A stretch of DNA of 64,000 bases, from NCBI GenBank assembly GCA_963744875.1, contig CAVUVQ010000010.1, positions 1 to 64,000 on the forward strand. The letters are read 5' to 3'. The DNA is from JACDAE01 sp963744875. GTDB lineage: Bacteria; Chloroflexota; Ktedonobacteria; Ktedonobacterales; Ktedonobacteraceae. Shown piece by piece: positions 8,407 to 16,979 of this stretch. Within the stretch, counting starts at the first letter, position 1. The number at the start of each line of letters is the position of its first letter. Position numbers and translations under genes: made by a program. The notes under the pieces were generated by a model that saw only the letters and a program-made list of their open reading frames with translations, was not told where the DNA came from and did no database searches.

Positions 8407-9331
8407 CCGTTGCAATGGCTTCCCATAGTTCATCGGGAATGGGGAATTGAGCTAGAGAGACTGTTTCGTTCAGGCGTTCGGGTCTTGTGATGCCCACAAC
8501 GGTTGAAACGATACGTGGATCGCGCAATGAGAACTGCAATGCGGCTGCTGCGAGGGGTACGTTATACTGTTGACAGAGGGCCTCGATCCGTCGGGCGCGT
8601 GCGAGTAGATCCTCCGATGCTTCAGAATACATATAGCGTGGATAGGCTGTCGGGCCTTTGGCAAGAATGCCGCTCCCGTAAGGAGCTGCGTTGACGGCAG
8701 CAACATTGTGACGCTGGCAGACATCCCAGAATGCATCCGCCTCTGTATTCAGAAGTGTGTAACGGTTATGTGAGATTGCTGCTTCAAAAAGATCGGTCTC
8801 GACGAAGCGGGTCATGAGATCAATGGGTCCACCCGCTACGCCAAGATGGGCGATCAGTCCTTCCTGTTTACAACGTTGCAGGACTTCGACCGGACCACCA
8901 GGGGCCATCGCCTTTTCAAAGGTTGTATGTTCGGGATCGTGCAGGTAGAGCATTTGTATCTGGTCCAGCCCTAATAAACGCAAGCTTCGTTCTACGCTGC
9001 GTCGCATCTGCTCTCCACTAAAATCGCCCGTATGCAGATCACGATCTGCCTTACTGGCAAGTACAAACCCTGCTGGTAGGCCACCAATTTCACGTAGCAC
9101 CAGGCCAACGCGCCGCTCACTCTCACCATCTCCATAGGAAGCTGCAGTATCAAGAAAGTTAATGGGTCCGGAGAAGATTGCACGCACCGTCTGTAAAGCA
9201 CGTTCCTCTCCTACTTCATAGGCAAACGTATCGGGCATATTTCCAAGGGGAGCGCAGCCTATGCAGAGTGGCGATACTGTTAAGCCTGTATTTCCCAATG
9301 GACGTGGTGTGAGCGATACATGATGCGACAT
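8402..9331 (-). CDS. Aldo/keto reductase (L-fucose / D-threo-aldose 1-dehydrogenase type)
   Basis: NAD(P)-dependent oxidoreductase predicted to oxidise the anomeric carbon of L-fucose or L-galactose to the lactone. The family's TIM-barrel landmarks are present: PINFLDTAASYGDGESE with the catalytic Asp and Tyr, VLASKADRD with the catalytic Lys, and YLHDPEH in place of the His strand. The C-terminal cofactor loop reads STVVGITRPERL. Length of 309 aa is typical. The frame starts at ATG 9349, but that codon overlaps the GAGGAG SD of ATG 9331, so 9331 is used. It lies between the mutarotase and lactonase genes, an order that matches the first three steps of oxidative fucose breakdown. Confidence 0.85.
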   Translation of the reverse strand: MSHHVSLTPRPLGNTGLTVSPLCIGCAPLGNMPDTFAYEVGEERALQTVRAIFSGPINFLDTAASYGDGESERRVGLVLREIGGLPAGFVLASKADRDLHTGDFSGEQMRRSVERSLRLLGLDQIQMLYLHDPEHTTFEKAMAPGGPVEVLQRCKQEGLIAHLGVAGGPIDLMTRFVETDLFEAAISHNRYTLLNTEADAFWDVCQRHNVAAVNAAPYGSGILAKGPTAYPRYMYSEASEDLLARARRIEALCQQYNVPLAAAALQFSLRDPRIVSTVVGITRPERLNETVSLAQFPIPDELWEAIATA

Positions 9332-9358
9332 TGCAATCTCCTCTAGCATGTAGTCTAA

Positions 9359-9682
9359 TTATGCGGTATAAAATACTTCTTTTAAGTCCGTCCACCATTC
9401 ACCAGGAGCATGATCCGGTAGCGGCTCTTGCATAGGATCGGTATGAGTCCACCACTCCTGCGTTTTGGGGTCTGCGGCCATTTTCGCCATATCGGCGTCC
9501 AGATCTTCCCCCACGTACTCAAAATAGGCGAAGAGTAACGTCCCGTGGCGAAAAATCGAATAGTTGCGAATGTTACATGCAGAAATAGTAGCCAGCACTT
9601 CCGGCCAGACAGCAGCGTGGATGCGCTCGTATTCCTCAATTGCTTCTGGTTTCACCTGAATGATTCTGCCAATACGACGCAT
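9359..9682 (-). CDS. L-rhamnose/L-fucose mutarotase family protein (RhaM-like, COG3254)
   Basis: Small cytoplasmic protein of 107 aa of the DUF718 family, which interconverts alpha and beta anomers of 6-deoxy sugars. Family features include EYERIHAAVWPEVL, CNIRNYSIFRHG, LFAYFEYVGEDLDADMAKMA and the paired tryptophans EWWTHTDPMQEPLP. The SD AAGGAGG sits 7 nt ahead of ATG 9682. In this cluster it would supply the anomer used by the aldo/keto reductase, so an L-fucose role is more likely than rhamnose, but the family alone does not decide this. Confidence 0.88.
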   Translation of the reverse strand: MRRIGRIIQVKPEAIEEYERIHAAVWPEVLATISACNIRNYSIFRHGTLLFAYFEYVGEDLDADMAKMAADPKTQEWWTHTDPMQEPLPDHAPGEWWTDLKEVFYTA

Positions 9683-9817
9683 GATAGAACCCTCCTTTTC
9701 TCAGTTCACTTGATGGTTTCCTGGTAGAGAAGCGTTGACGATACCCGTGACTAAACATAAATCGATTATATCACGGGCATCGGCAATGCTGTTCCACTGG
9801 GGGATGCATATTGTGTG

Positions 9818-10855
9818 CTAGGCGCTCTCGCTGCCAAGCACGCGGGCCAGTCCCAGAGCGATCAGGATAATGAGTCCGTTAGCGGCATCAATCCAGAACG
9901 TCTGAATCTGTGAGAGGATCAGGATGTTTGTGACCAGGGCTAGCAAGATGACACCTGTGAGAGCACCTATCATGCGTCCACGTCCACCGTCGAGAGAGAT
10001 GCCTCCAATGACGGCTGCTGCATAGACTGAAAAGATGAGGTTATTACCCTGGTTGGAGGTAACAGCCACTATTTGTCCGGCTGTCATCAGGCCAGCCAGG
10101 GCGGCCAGAACGCTAGCAACGATGAAAACACCGATGCGGATGCGATCCACGTGAATGCCTGCAGCGCGTGCGGCTTCCGTGTTGCCACCGATAGCGTAGA
10201 TGGCACGTCCAATGCGGTGGTACCGCAGAAAGAGCGCCGAAAGTAAAAAGATCAAACCCGTAACCAGAACTGAGACGGGTATGCCAAAGATGTACTGAGA
10301 ACCTAAATAGGTGAACTTGGGGGGCAAGCCATAGACGGTGCGTCCACTCACGATCCCTATTTGAAGGCCAGCTAATAGGATCAACATGGCTAGCGTGAAA
10401 ATGAAGGCATTGAAGCCTAACTTGATCACCAGGAAGCCGTTAATGGTGCCAACGACAAGCCCAACCAGGAGAACAACCAGGATGCCGACGAATGGATTCC
10501 ACATGGTACCCAGACCCTGACTATCCTTCGAGACGATCAGCCATGCTCCCACCATCGGAGCCAGGCCATACGTTGATTGAAGAGACAGATCAAATTTACC
10601 AGTGAGCAAAATCAGGGTTTCAGCCACTACCACGGCCCCTAAAGCTGCGGATTGTTGCGCGACGTTGATGAGATTATTCGCAGTCAGGAAGGACGGATTT
10701 ATAAAAGCACCGACGATTAGAAGAAGAATAATTACCGGAACCAGGGCAAATTCGCGAATCCCGGTGGTCATAATACGACGGCCACGGAGCCGGAGCGTCC
10801 CGGCATTCGTCTGCCCTGAATGATCGATTGGGCGTTCTACTGTCGACTTATTCAT
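9818..10855 (-). CDS. Sugar ABC transporter permease (RbsC-like)
   Basis: Inner-membrane channel subunit of a CUT2 (ribose-type) sugar importer, 345 aa, BPD_transp_2 fold. About nine hydrophobic segments start near residue 36. The signature near the coupling helix reads YAIGGNTEAARAAGIHVDRI, and GGISLDGGRGRMIGALTGVI is the usual late glycine-rich motif. The first 30 residues are cytoplasmic. It follows the ATPase gene by 16 bp. One permease gene is normal, since the protein acts as a dimer. Confidence 0.92.
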   Translation of the reverse strand: MNKSTVERPIDHSGQTNAGTLRLRGRRIMTTGIREFALVPVIILLLIVGAFINPSFLTANNLINVAQQSAALGAVVVAETLILLTGKFDLSLQSTYGLAPMVGAWLIVSKDSQGLGTMWNPFVGILVVLLVGLVVGTINGFLVIKLGFNAFIFTLAMLILLAGLQIGIVSGRTVYGLPPKFTYLGSQYIFGIPVSVLVTGLIFLLSALFLRYHRIGRAIYAIGGNTEAARAAGIHVDRIRIGVFIVASVLAALAGLMTAGQIVAVTSNQGNNLIFSVYAAAVIGGISLDGGRGRMIGALTGVILLALVTNILILSQIQTFWIDAANGLIILIALGLARVLGSESA

Positions 10856-10871
10856 TGCGATTCCCTCTTAC

Positions 10872-12461
10872 TTATTGCGATTCCCCTCGTGCGGAGGCTG
10901 GCTCAAGGCCCTCAACCGCTGCGATCAGATCATGGCGGTCCCAGGGCGGCTGAAGGTACTCTTTGACCACTCTACCCTTGACCATAACTAATAGCCGTGT
11001 ACAGATACGCAGATCATCCAGGTCGTCAGAGACCAGCAGTACTGCAGTGCCGCCATCGCGTGCCGCAGCGATCACATTGAGAAGCGTCTCTTTGGAGGCC
11101 ACATCAACGCCGACGGTTGGTGTAATTACGACCAGTACTGTCGGATCGCAGGCCAGTGCACGCCCAACAACCACCTTTTGCTGGTTTCCTCCGCTCAGTT
11201 GTCCGACCCGCTGGTCGAGGCCGCTGGTGACAACATTGAGTTGTTCCATCAGATTGGTTGCCAGGGTATTACGACGCGAGAACGAAATGACGCCCCAGTT
11301 TGATAGGCGGTCAAGAACGCATAAAGTCAAATTCTCACCTACTCCGAGGTAAGGAACGAAGCCACGAGCATGACGATCCTCAGGCACATAGGCAATCCCT
11401 TGTTGAAGGGTTGCTCCGACGCCGCCAGTATGGATTGGTTTGCCATCCAGTTTGATCTCCCCCGATGTTGGCTTCACCAGGCCTACTACGGTATCAGCAA
11501 GAGTTGAAGTACCGGAACCCTGTAACCCGACCAGGCCGATACACTCGCCTGGTTTCAGCGAAAAGCTCACGTCATACACGGGGCCTAATTTATCCTGAAC
11601 CTGCAGATGTGAAATTTCGAGTCGTGGCTGAGTAGATGTGCTAACATGGATTGGCGTGACAATCTCGGCTGTTCGTTGGGGCGCAGTCCCAACCATAGCC
11701 TCAATCAAACGTTCTTGTTTGATCTCACTTACTGATGCCGTCAATACATGACGACCGTCACGCAGGACGGTAACGCGTTCACACACCTCATAAATCTCCT
11801 CCAGATGATGGGAGATGTAAAGGATACCAATTCCGTTCGCTTTGAGGCGACGAATACTTGTAAACAGGCGTTCAATGGCAGCCTTTTCCAACGAGGCTGT
11901 AGGCTCGTCGAGGATCAGGAAGCGTGCGCCGACAGAGAGGGCACGGGCGATCTCGACCACCTGGCGCTGCTCAACGGTAAGGCTTTGTGCGAGGCTGTTA
12001 ACATCGAGATCAAAGCCCCAATCGAGCATGACTTGACGTGCACGAGAGCGCATGGCACGCCAGTTCACGATATTGCGGTTATCTCCTGTTGCGCGATTGA
12101 GGAAGATATTCTCGGCGACCGTAAGAGTAGGTACGACCATCGACCTCTGATAGACGCAGGCAACCAGACGTTGCCATGCGGCACGATCTGCCAGGCTTGG
12201 AGCTGGCTCACCGCCAAGGCTGACGGTACCACGATCTGGACGAATCAGGCCAGTGAGAGCGGCCACCATAGTGGATTTCCCGGCACCGTTGCGCCCAACC
12301 AGCGCGTGGCATTCACCAGCCTTAACATCGAGCGATACATCGCGTAGCGCCTGGGTCTGTCCAAATCCTTTCCAGACGCCTTGCGCAACGGCAATGGGGA
12401 GCCGGACGGCGTCCGACTCTCCATTTGTAGATGCCAACCCTTCATTTATAGGGTCTAACAC
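10872..12461 (-). CDS. Sugar ABC transporter ATPase, two fused nucleotide-binding domains (RbsA/MglA-like)
   Basis: Energises the CUT2 importer. NBD1 has Walker A GRNGAGKST, signature region LTVEQRQVVEIARAL and Walker B FLILDEPTAS. NBD2 has a variant Walker A (GLQGSGTST), signature LSGGNQQKVVVGRAL and a Walker B in which the usual catalytic Glu is missing (VLVVITPTVGVDVAS), a known feature of the second half of this family. The frame runs to ATG 12521, inside the binding-protein gene, but GTG 12461 has GGAGGG at 8 nt and gives a normal 529-aa protein, so it is preferred. It lies 40 bp behind the binding protein and 16 bp ahead of the permease. Confidence 0.92.
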   Translation of the reverse strand: MLDPINEGLASTNGESDAVRLPIAVAQGVWKGFGQTQALRDVSLDVKAGECHALVGRNGAGKSTMVAALTGLIRPDRGTVSLGGEPAPSLADRAAWQRLVACVYQRSMVVPTLTVAENIFLNRATGDNRNIVNWRAMRSRARQVMLDWGFDLDVNSLAQSLTVEQRQVVEIARALSVGARFLILDEPTASLEKAAIERLFTSIRRLKANGIGILYISHHLEEIYEVCERVTVLRDGRHVLTASVSEIKQERLIEAMVGTAPQRTAEIVTPIHVSTSTQPRLEISHLQVQDKLGPVYDVSFSLKPGECIGLVGLQGSGTSTLADTVVGLVKPTSGEIKLDGKPIHTGGVGATLQQGIAYVPEDRHARGFVPYLGVGENLTLCVLDRLSNWGVISFSRRNTLATNLMEQLNVVTSGLDQRVGQLSGGNQQKVVVGRALACDPTVLVVITPTVGVDVASKETLLNVIAAARDGGTAVLLVSDDLDDLRICTRLLVMVKGRVVKEYLQPPWDRHDLIAAVEGLEPASARGESQ

Positions 12462-12501
12462 GATTTCAACCCTCCATTCACAGGTTGTGTCACTGATGAT
12501 C

Positions 12502-13599
12502 TTAGCCGTTGGACTTGGCATTCCCCCAAAGGTTCGGATCGTCTACGTTCGTCTTGTCAACCAGAGGTGCCTGCAACGCGTCCTCAAGGTTACCTTGCAG
12601 ACTGACGATCGAGCTATTGTGGTCAGTGCTCTGCCCTGCTGTGTAAGTTTTGCCCTCGAGCGCCTGTTGTGCATAGTATACAGCATATTGAGCGTAAGAG
12701 TTGGCTGGCTGTGAGATGGTTCCATCGAGTTTCTTGGCGCGGATCAGTGCATGCTCATGAGGTACGCCGTCGTTACCAACCAGGACGATATGCGATGCGC
12801 TACCCACCGAAGTGAATTTGCCAGCAGCTTGCTCAGCCGCGAGAATGCCATCCTCTGGCGCACCCCACTCTGTGTAGATGCCTCTCAGATCCGAGTAGGT
12901 GCTTATTGCCGTTTTGGCATCGTTAACAGCGGTCGGGGTATCCCATTTCGTTGCGTACTCGACAACTTTAAGATTAGGATCATTTGCCTGGAGATACTGG
13001 GTACAACCGTCCGTACGATCTTTACCATTGAGGGAAGCAAGGTCACCTTCCATGATCGCGACGTGACCAGTGGTGCTAGATGCATGTTGGGCGATGTACT
13101 TACAAGAGTTTTGACCATACAATACGTTATCAGCACGCACAATCATGAAAACCTTGCCAGTGCTTGGTGCAACGTCCACACTAACTACGGGAATGTTCTT
13201 AGAAGCAGCATAATCGAGTGCTGGTGCGATCGCAGCACTATCCACAGGGTTGACGATGAGTGCCTGGGCACCTTCCTGGATCAGTGTGTGTATATCAGTG
13301 ATCTGCTTGGCAGGGTCGCCAGCGGCGACCAGAGGACCAACTAGAGTGGCATTGTACTGGGTCGCAAATTTTGTCTCATACGAGATATAGTTGGTCCAGA
13401 AATCAGTGTTGTTGAAGCTCAGCGAAACACCGAGCTTGAAGTTCGCACCTGCGGCGAGTTTCCCACCTGAGTTGGATGTACTACCTGATGTGCTAGCGGG
13501 GGTACCACTTGTGGTGCTACCACAGGCAGTAAGGACCAGTGCGGCGATAATGCCGAGCAAGCCCAGCACATGGAGACGACTTGCAAAACCGGATTTCAT
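12502..13599 (-). CDS. Sugar-binding lipoprotein of the ABC importer (Peripla_BP_4)
   Basis: Extracytoplasmic ligand-binding component, 365 aa. The lipoprotein signal is clear: a hydrophobic stretch ending in the lipobox LTAC at about residue 26, then a Ser/Thr/Gly-rich spacer. The mature part begins FKLGVSLSFNNTDFWTNYI and carries the ribose-binding-like features ALIVNPVDSAAIAPALDYA and IVLVGNDGVPHEHALI. ATG 13599 has the SD AAGGAGGAG; the longer frame from 13644 lacks one. It is the first gene of the leftward operon, facing the GntR gene, with a promoter visible at 13694-13722. The ligand is probably L-fucose or a related sugar by context. Confidence 0.92.
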   Translation of the reverse strand: MKSGFASRLHVLGLLGIIAALVLTACGSTTSGTPASTSGSTSNSGGKLAAGANFKLGVSLSFNNTDFWTNYISYETKFATQYNATLVGPLVAAGDPAKQITDIHTLIQEGAQALIVNPVDSAAIAPALDYAASKNIPVVSVDVAPSTGKVFMIVRADNVLYGQNSCKYIAQHASSTTGHVAIMEGDLASLNGKDRTDGCTQYLQANDPNLKVVEYATKWDTPTAVNDAKTAISTYSDLRGIYTEWGAPEDGILAAEQAAGKFTSVGSASHIVLVGNDGVPHEHALIRAKKLDGTISQPANSYAQYAVYYAQQALEGKTYTAGQSTDHNSSIVSLQGNLEDALQAPLVDKTNVDDPNLWGNAKSNG

Positions 13600-13650
13600 G
13601 ATTTCTCCTCCTTGGTGAATGGTTCCAACTATGGAACTCTTCATTCCTTC

Positions 13651-13722
13651 TTGACAGCCGTGGATAAAAAATAATATACTGTATACAGAATTCAGAATAC
13701 ATTATGCATAGACAAAAGTCAA
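13651..13722. promoter_or_regulatory. Overlapping divergent promoters with a CTGTATACAG operator
   Basis: Plus strand: -35 TTGACA (13651-13656), 18-bp spacer, -10 TATACT (13675-13680), reading toward the GntR gene. Minus strand: -35 TTGACT (complement of 13717-13722), 17-bp spacer, -10 TATTCT (complement of 13694-13699), reading toward the binding protein. The perfect palindrome CTGTATACAG at 13679-13688 overlaps the plus -10 and lies just past the minus -10, so one bound repressor could block both. GTATACAGTA recurs as GTATATAGTA at 8353-8374. Confidence 0.7.
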
Positions 13723-13741
13723 TAGATGGAGTGACTTTGTA

Positions 13742-14512
13742 ATGGCACAAACACCAATTGAGCCAGATAAGGCAAATGAAGGCTCAGAAATGCAAGAAAT
13801 CAACGATAGCTTGAGCGATGAAGTATTTGCGACACTATGGGGGAATGATCGGAATGCTCTTCCTACTGCTGTGGATTATGCTTATGAGCAGATCTGGAAG
13901 CAACTGGTATTTGTGCATGAGCAAAAGGAACAACGGCTCTCAGATGTTGTCCTTGCTGAAAAATTGGGAGTGAGCCGTACTCCTGTCAGGCAAGCATTAG
14001 AGCGACTGGTGCAGGATGGTCTGGTGCGCTCAGATCCCCGACGAGGCTTCTGGGTGCGTACATTTACCGCTCAAGATATTCATGAAATTTATGATTTGCG
14101 TAGTGCGCTGGAAGTATTGGCGTTGCGCCTGGCAGCGCCCCACCTTGATCCAGCCGATCTCAGGTCGCAACTCATGCTCTTGTATCAGGTGCGTGCACAG
14201 CTAGATCAGTATCCCGTCTCACTTTTTCTGCAATGTGATTTTCGCTTGCATACGCTCTTCATCCGAGCATCCGGCAATAGCCGACTGATCCATTACCTTT
14301 CTACCTTACGCAGTCAGTTCAGCATGTTCCAGGTCAAAGATACGCGAAATCCCATGCGCATGGGCCCTACACTTGATGATCATGAGCAGATTTTGTTGGC
14401 CCTCCTTGAGAAAAACATTGAGAATGCGGCGGAGCTGCTTGCCGCTCACATTGTGCGTTCTAAGGAGTATGTCTTAGCCGATATCTTTGAGGGAAAAGAA
14501 ACAGAGCAATGA
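13742..14512 (+). CDS. GntR-family transcriptional regulator, FadR/FCD type
   Basis: 256-aa DNA-binding regulator. The winged helix is in residues 45-115 (RLSDVVLAEKLGVSRTPVRQALERL, then the wing DPRRGFWV). The C-terminal all-helical FCD effector domain begins at IHEIYDLRSALEVLALRLA, with His-rich metal-site positions further on (FRLHTLF, DDHEQIL). Members usually respond to sugar acids or related acids. It sits between the two divergent arms of the sugar cluster and leads the rightward operon, so it probably represses both arms until a sugar or aldonate arrives. ATG 13742 has a weak GGAG 11 nt upstream; a later start at the Met before QEINDSL is possible. Confidence 0.9.
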   Translation: MAQTPIEPDKANEGSEMQEINDSLSDEVFATLWGNDRNALPTAVDYAYEQIWKQLVFVHEQKEQRLSDVVLAEKLGVSRTPVRQALERLVQDGLVRSDPRRGFWVRTFTAQDIHEIYDLRSALEVLALRLAAPHLDPADLRSQLMLLYQVRAQLDQYPVSLFLQCDFRLHTLFIRASGNSRLIHYLSTLRSQFSMFQVKDTRNPMRMGPTLDDHEQILLALLEKNIENAAELLAAHIVRSKEYVLADIFEGKETEQ

Positions 14513-14556
14513 GCCGTTTTGACTCACAAGGTTAGCGTAGTACAGGAGAAAAGCCA

Positions 14557-15858
14557 ATGCCCACCACACTTACCAGCTTCCAGACATACGATATTCGCTT
14601 TCCCACATCACGTACGCTGGCTGGTTCTGATGCGATACACCCCGACCCTGATTATTCCGGAGCTTATATTATCCTTCATACTGATAGTCCGTATGGTCTT
14701 GAGGGTCATGGTCTTACCTTCACTATTGGGCGCGGCAATGAAATTTGTGTGGCGGCCATCAACGCACTTGCTCCTCTCATCATCGGGCAGACACTGGAAT
14801 CTTTGACAACACATATGGCACAATTCTGGCGCTTGCTTACGGAGGACAACCAGTTGCGCTGGCTGGGACCGGAAAAAGGCGTCATCCATCTTGCTACAGC
14901 CGCTATAGTGAATGCAGTGTGGGATCTCTATGCAAAAGTTGAGCAAAAGCCACTCTGGAAACTGCTCACAGATATGTCCCCGGAACAACTGGTCTCCTGC
15001 ATCGACTTTCGCTATATCCAGGATGCTCTAACGCCTGAGGAGGCACTGGCAATTCTACAGCAACGGGCATCCACAAAAGCCCAACGCGAGGCTGAGATGC
15101 AAAAAACCGGTTTTCCCGCCTATACCACATCGGCTGGTTGGTTGGGCTATAATGATGAGAAATTGCGCCGCCTCTGCCGTGAAGCAGTCTTGCAGGGATG
15201 GAGCCATGTCAAGCTCAAAGTTGGGGCTGATATCGGCGATGATCTGCGCCGTGCATTGATTATGCGCGAAGAAGTTGGTCCAGAACGTAAAGTGCTGTTA
15301 GACGCTAATCAACGGTGGGAAGTGAATGAAGCTATTGCGAATATGAAAGTACTTGCGGCGTGCAATCCCTGGTGGATCGAGGAACCGACCAGCCCTGATG
15401 ATGTACTTGGTCATGCGACTATCGCAAAGGCGATCGCGCCTATTAAGGTGGCAACAGGAGAACATGTGCAGAATCGGATTATCTTCAAGCAATTGATGCA
15501 GCTCGGTGCCATTTCTTTCTGTCAGATTGATACTTGTCGCTTAGGCGGCGTCAACGAAGCGCTCGCGGTTATCCTACTGGCAGCGAAGTTTGGCATTCCG
15601 ATATGTCCACATGCGGGTGGAGTCGGACTATGTGAGTATATGCAACACCTGTCAATTTTCGACTACATTAGTGTTAGCGCATCACATGAGAAGAGCGTCC
15701 TGGAATACGTCGACCACCTGCACGAGTACTTTCTTGATCCTGTTGTCATTCGGAATGGGCACTACATGCCGCCGCAGGCTCCAGGTTTCAGTATTACCTT
15801 GAAACCTGAAGTCTTTTCTGAGTTTACCTTCCCATCAGGAACTATGTGGCGAACCTGA
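14557..15858 (+). CDS. fucD: L-fuconate dehydratase (enolase superfamily)
   Basis: Predicted to dehydrate L-fuconate to 2-keto-3-deoxy-L-fuconate. At 433 aa it has the length and layout of FucD rather than of shorter mandelate-racemase relatives. The capping domain is in the first 190 residues. The barrel shows the KxK-type lysine (SHVKLKVGADIG), metal ligands DANQRW, IEEPTSPDD and ATGEHVQN, and the late catalytic His in CPHAGGVGLCEY. The SD AGGAG precedes ATG. It lies 44 bp behind the GntR gene. FucD enzymes studied elsewhere are known to accept L-galactonate less well, which matters for the two genes that follow. Confidence 0.9.
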   Translation: MPTTLTSFQTYDIRFPTSRTLAGSDAIHPDPDYSGAYIILHTDSPYGLEGHGLTFTIGRGNEICVAAINALAPLIIGQTLESLTTHMAQFWRLLTEDNQLRWLGPEKGVIHLATAAIVNAVWDLYAKVEQKPLWKLLTDMSPEQLVSCIDFRYIQDALTPEEALAILQQRASTKAQREAEMQKTGFPAYTTSAGWLGYNDEKLRRLCREAVLQGWSHVKLKVGADIGDDLRRALIMREEVGPERKVLLDANQRWEVNEAIANMKVLAACNPWWIEEPTSPDDVLGHATIAKAIAPIKVATGEHVQNRIIFKQLMQLGAISFCQIDTCRLGGVNEALAVILLAAKFGIPICPHAGGVGLCEYMQHLSIFDYISVSASHEKSVLEYVDHLHEYFLDPVVIRNGHYMPPQAPGFSITLKPEVFSEFTFPSGTMWRT

Positions 15859-15888
15859 TGGCATTCAAACAGGAGACTAAAATTTATT

Positions 15889-16965
15889 ATGAAGGCAATT
15901 GTTCTGGAGAGACCTGGTTTACTACAACCTGTTATTATGGAGGAACCGGTAGCACCAGGGCCGGGAGAGGCGCTCATTCGCATTCATAGCGTCGGTGTCT
16001 GTGGCACTGACCTGCATGCCTTTCGCGGCGAACAGCCTTTCTTCACTTATCCACGCATTTTAGGTCATGAACTCAGCGTCGAGATCGTTGCACTCGGGCC
16101 ACAAATTGATGGTGTGGGATCGATGGATGACGTGGGAACGGTGGGCGACGTGGGAACGGTGGGCGCGATAAATCTGGCCCCTACGATGCGTTGTGCTTTG
16201 GAGCCTTATTTTTATTGTGGTCATTGTCCACCTTGTCGGCGTGGTGTGACGAATTGTTGTGTCAATATCAAGGTATTTGGTGTTCATATCGACGGGGGAA
16301 TGCGCGAAATGGCAATCGTTCCCGCCTTACAATTACACCCATCATCTACGCTTTCTTTCGAGCAACTTGCATTGGTCGAACCGCTTTCTATAGGAGCACA
16401 CGCCGTCAGGCAAGGAAAGGTCGCGCAAGGAGAATGTGTGCTGGTCGTGGGAGCTGGACCTATCGGCCTGTCAGTGGTACAATTCGCGCTCCTCGCTGGT
16501 GCCAGAGTACTGGTTATAGATATTAGTGGGCAACGCCTGGAGTTCTGTAAACGTCAATGGCCGGAGGTTGTTTGCATCAATGGCAGCGGAGATGCCCTGG
16601 CAGGGCTGGAAGCAGTTGTATCCGACGATCTACCCACAGCGGTATTTGATGCGACCGGCAATCCAAAATCGATGATGGCCGCCTTCCGTTTTGTTGCCTA
16701 TGGTGGACGCCTGATCTATGTAGGCTTGTTTCCAGGTGATATCACCTTCCACGATCCAGATTTTCATAGCCATGAAATGAGCCTGCTCAGTAGTCGCAAT
16801 GCAACCGCTAAAGACTTTCACCAGGTTATCGCGGCCCTCGAAGGTGGGCTGATTGATCTTGATCCCTGGATCACTCATCGAGCAACGCCTGATACAGTGG
16901 TCGAGGCGTTTCCTGGCTGGTTTGATCGAAACAGTGGTATTATCAAAGCAGTCATCACATTTTGA
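15889..16965 (+). CDS. Zinc-dependent medium-chain dehydrogenase (RspB/LgoD-like) with an in-frame repeat insertion
   Basis: NAD(P)-dependent sugar-acid or polyol dehydrogenase, 358 aa. The catalytic zinc site is VCGTDLHAFRG...GHEL, the structural zinc loop follows (YCGHCPPCRRGVTNCC), and the Rossmann motif is VVGAGPIGLSVVQFA. The PFFTYPRILGHE stretch is like RspB and L-galactonate 5-dehydrogenase (LgoD), which makes D-tagaturonate; the neighbouring UxaE-like gene fits this. Between GHELSVEIVALG and MRCALEPY lies an extra segment made of two 18-bp tandem units (DVGTVG twice, 16129-16164) and a solo repeat arm (AINLAPT, 16163-16185). The frame is kept. The SD AGGAGA is 13 nt from ATG. Substrate assignment is inferred. 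Confidence 0.85.
   Translation: MKAIVLERPGLLQPVIMEEPVAPGPGEALIRIHSVGVCGTDLHAFRGEQPFFTYPRILGHELSVEIVALGPQIDGVGSMDDVGTVGDVGTVGAINLAPTMRCALEPYFYCGHCPPCRRGVTNCCVNIKVFGVHIDGGMREMAIVPALQLHPSSTLSFEQLALVEPLSIGAHAVRQGKVAQGECVLVVGAGPIGLSVVQFALLAGARVLVIDISGQRLEFCKRQWPEVVCINGSGDALAGLEAVVSDDLPTAVFDATGNPKSMMAAFRFVAYGGRLIYVGLFPGDITFHDPDFHSHEMSLLSSRNATAKDFHQVIAALEGGLIDLDPWITHRATPDTVVEAFPGWFDRNSGIIKAVITF
16129..16185. repeat. In-frame insertion: 18-bp tandem repeat x2 plus a solo C-family arm
   Basis: GACGTGGGAACGGTGGGC occurs twice in tandem (16129-16146, 16147-16164) and runs into GCGCGATAAATCTGGCCCCTACG (16163-16185), which matches the arms at 8384 and 48147. All units keep the reading frame of the dehydrogenase gene. 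The encoded stretch interrupts the conserved link between the catalytic and structural zinc sites. Confidence 0.75.
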
Positions 16966-16979
16966 AAGGCAGTAAAATC

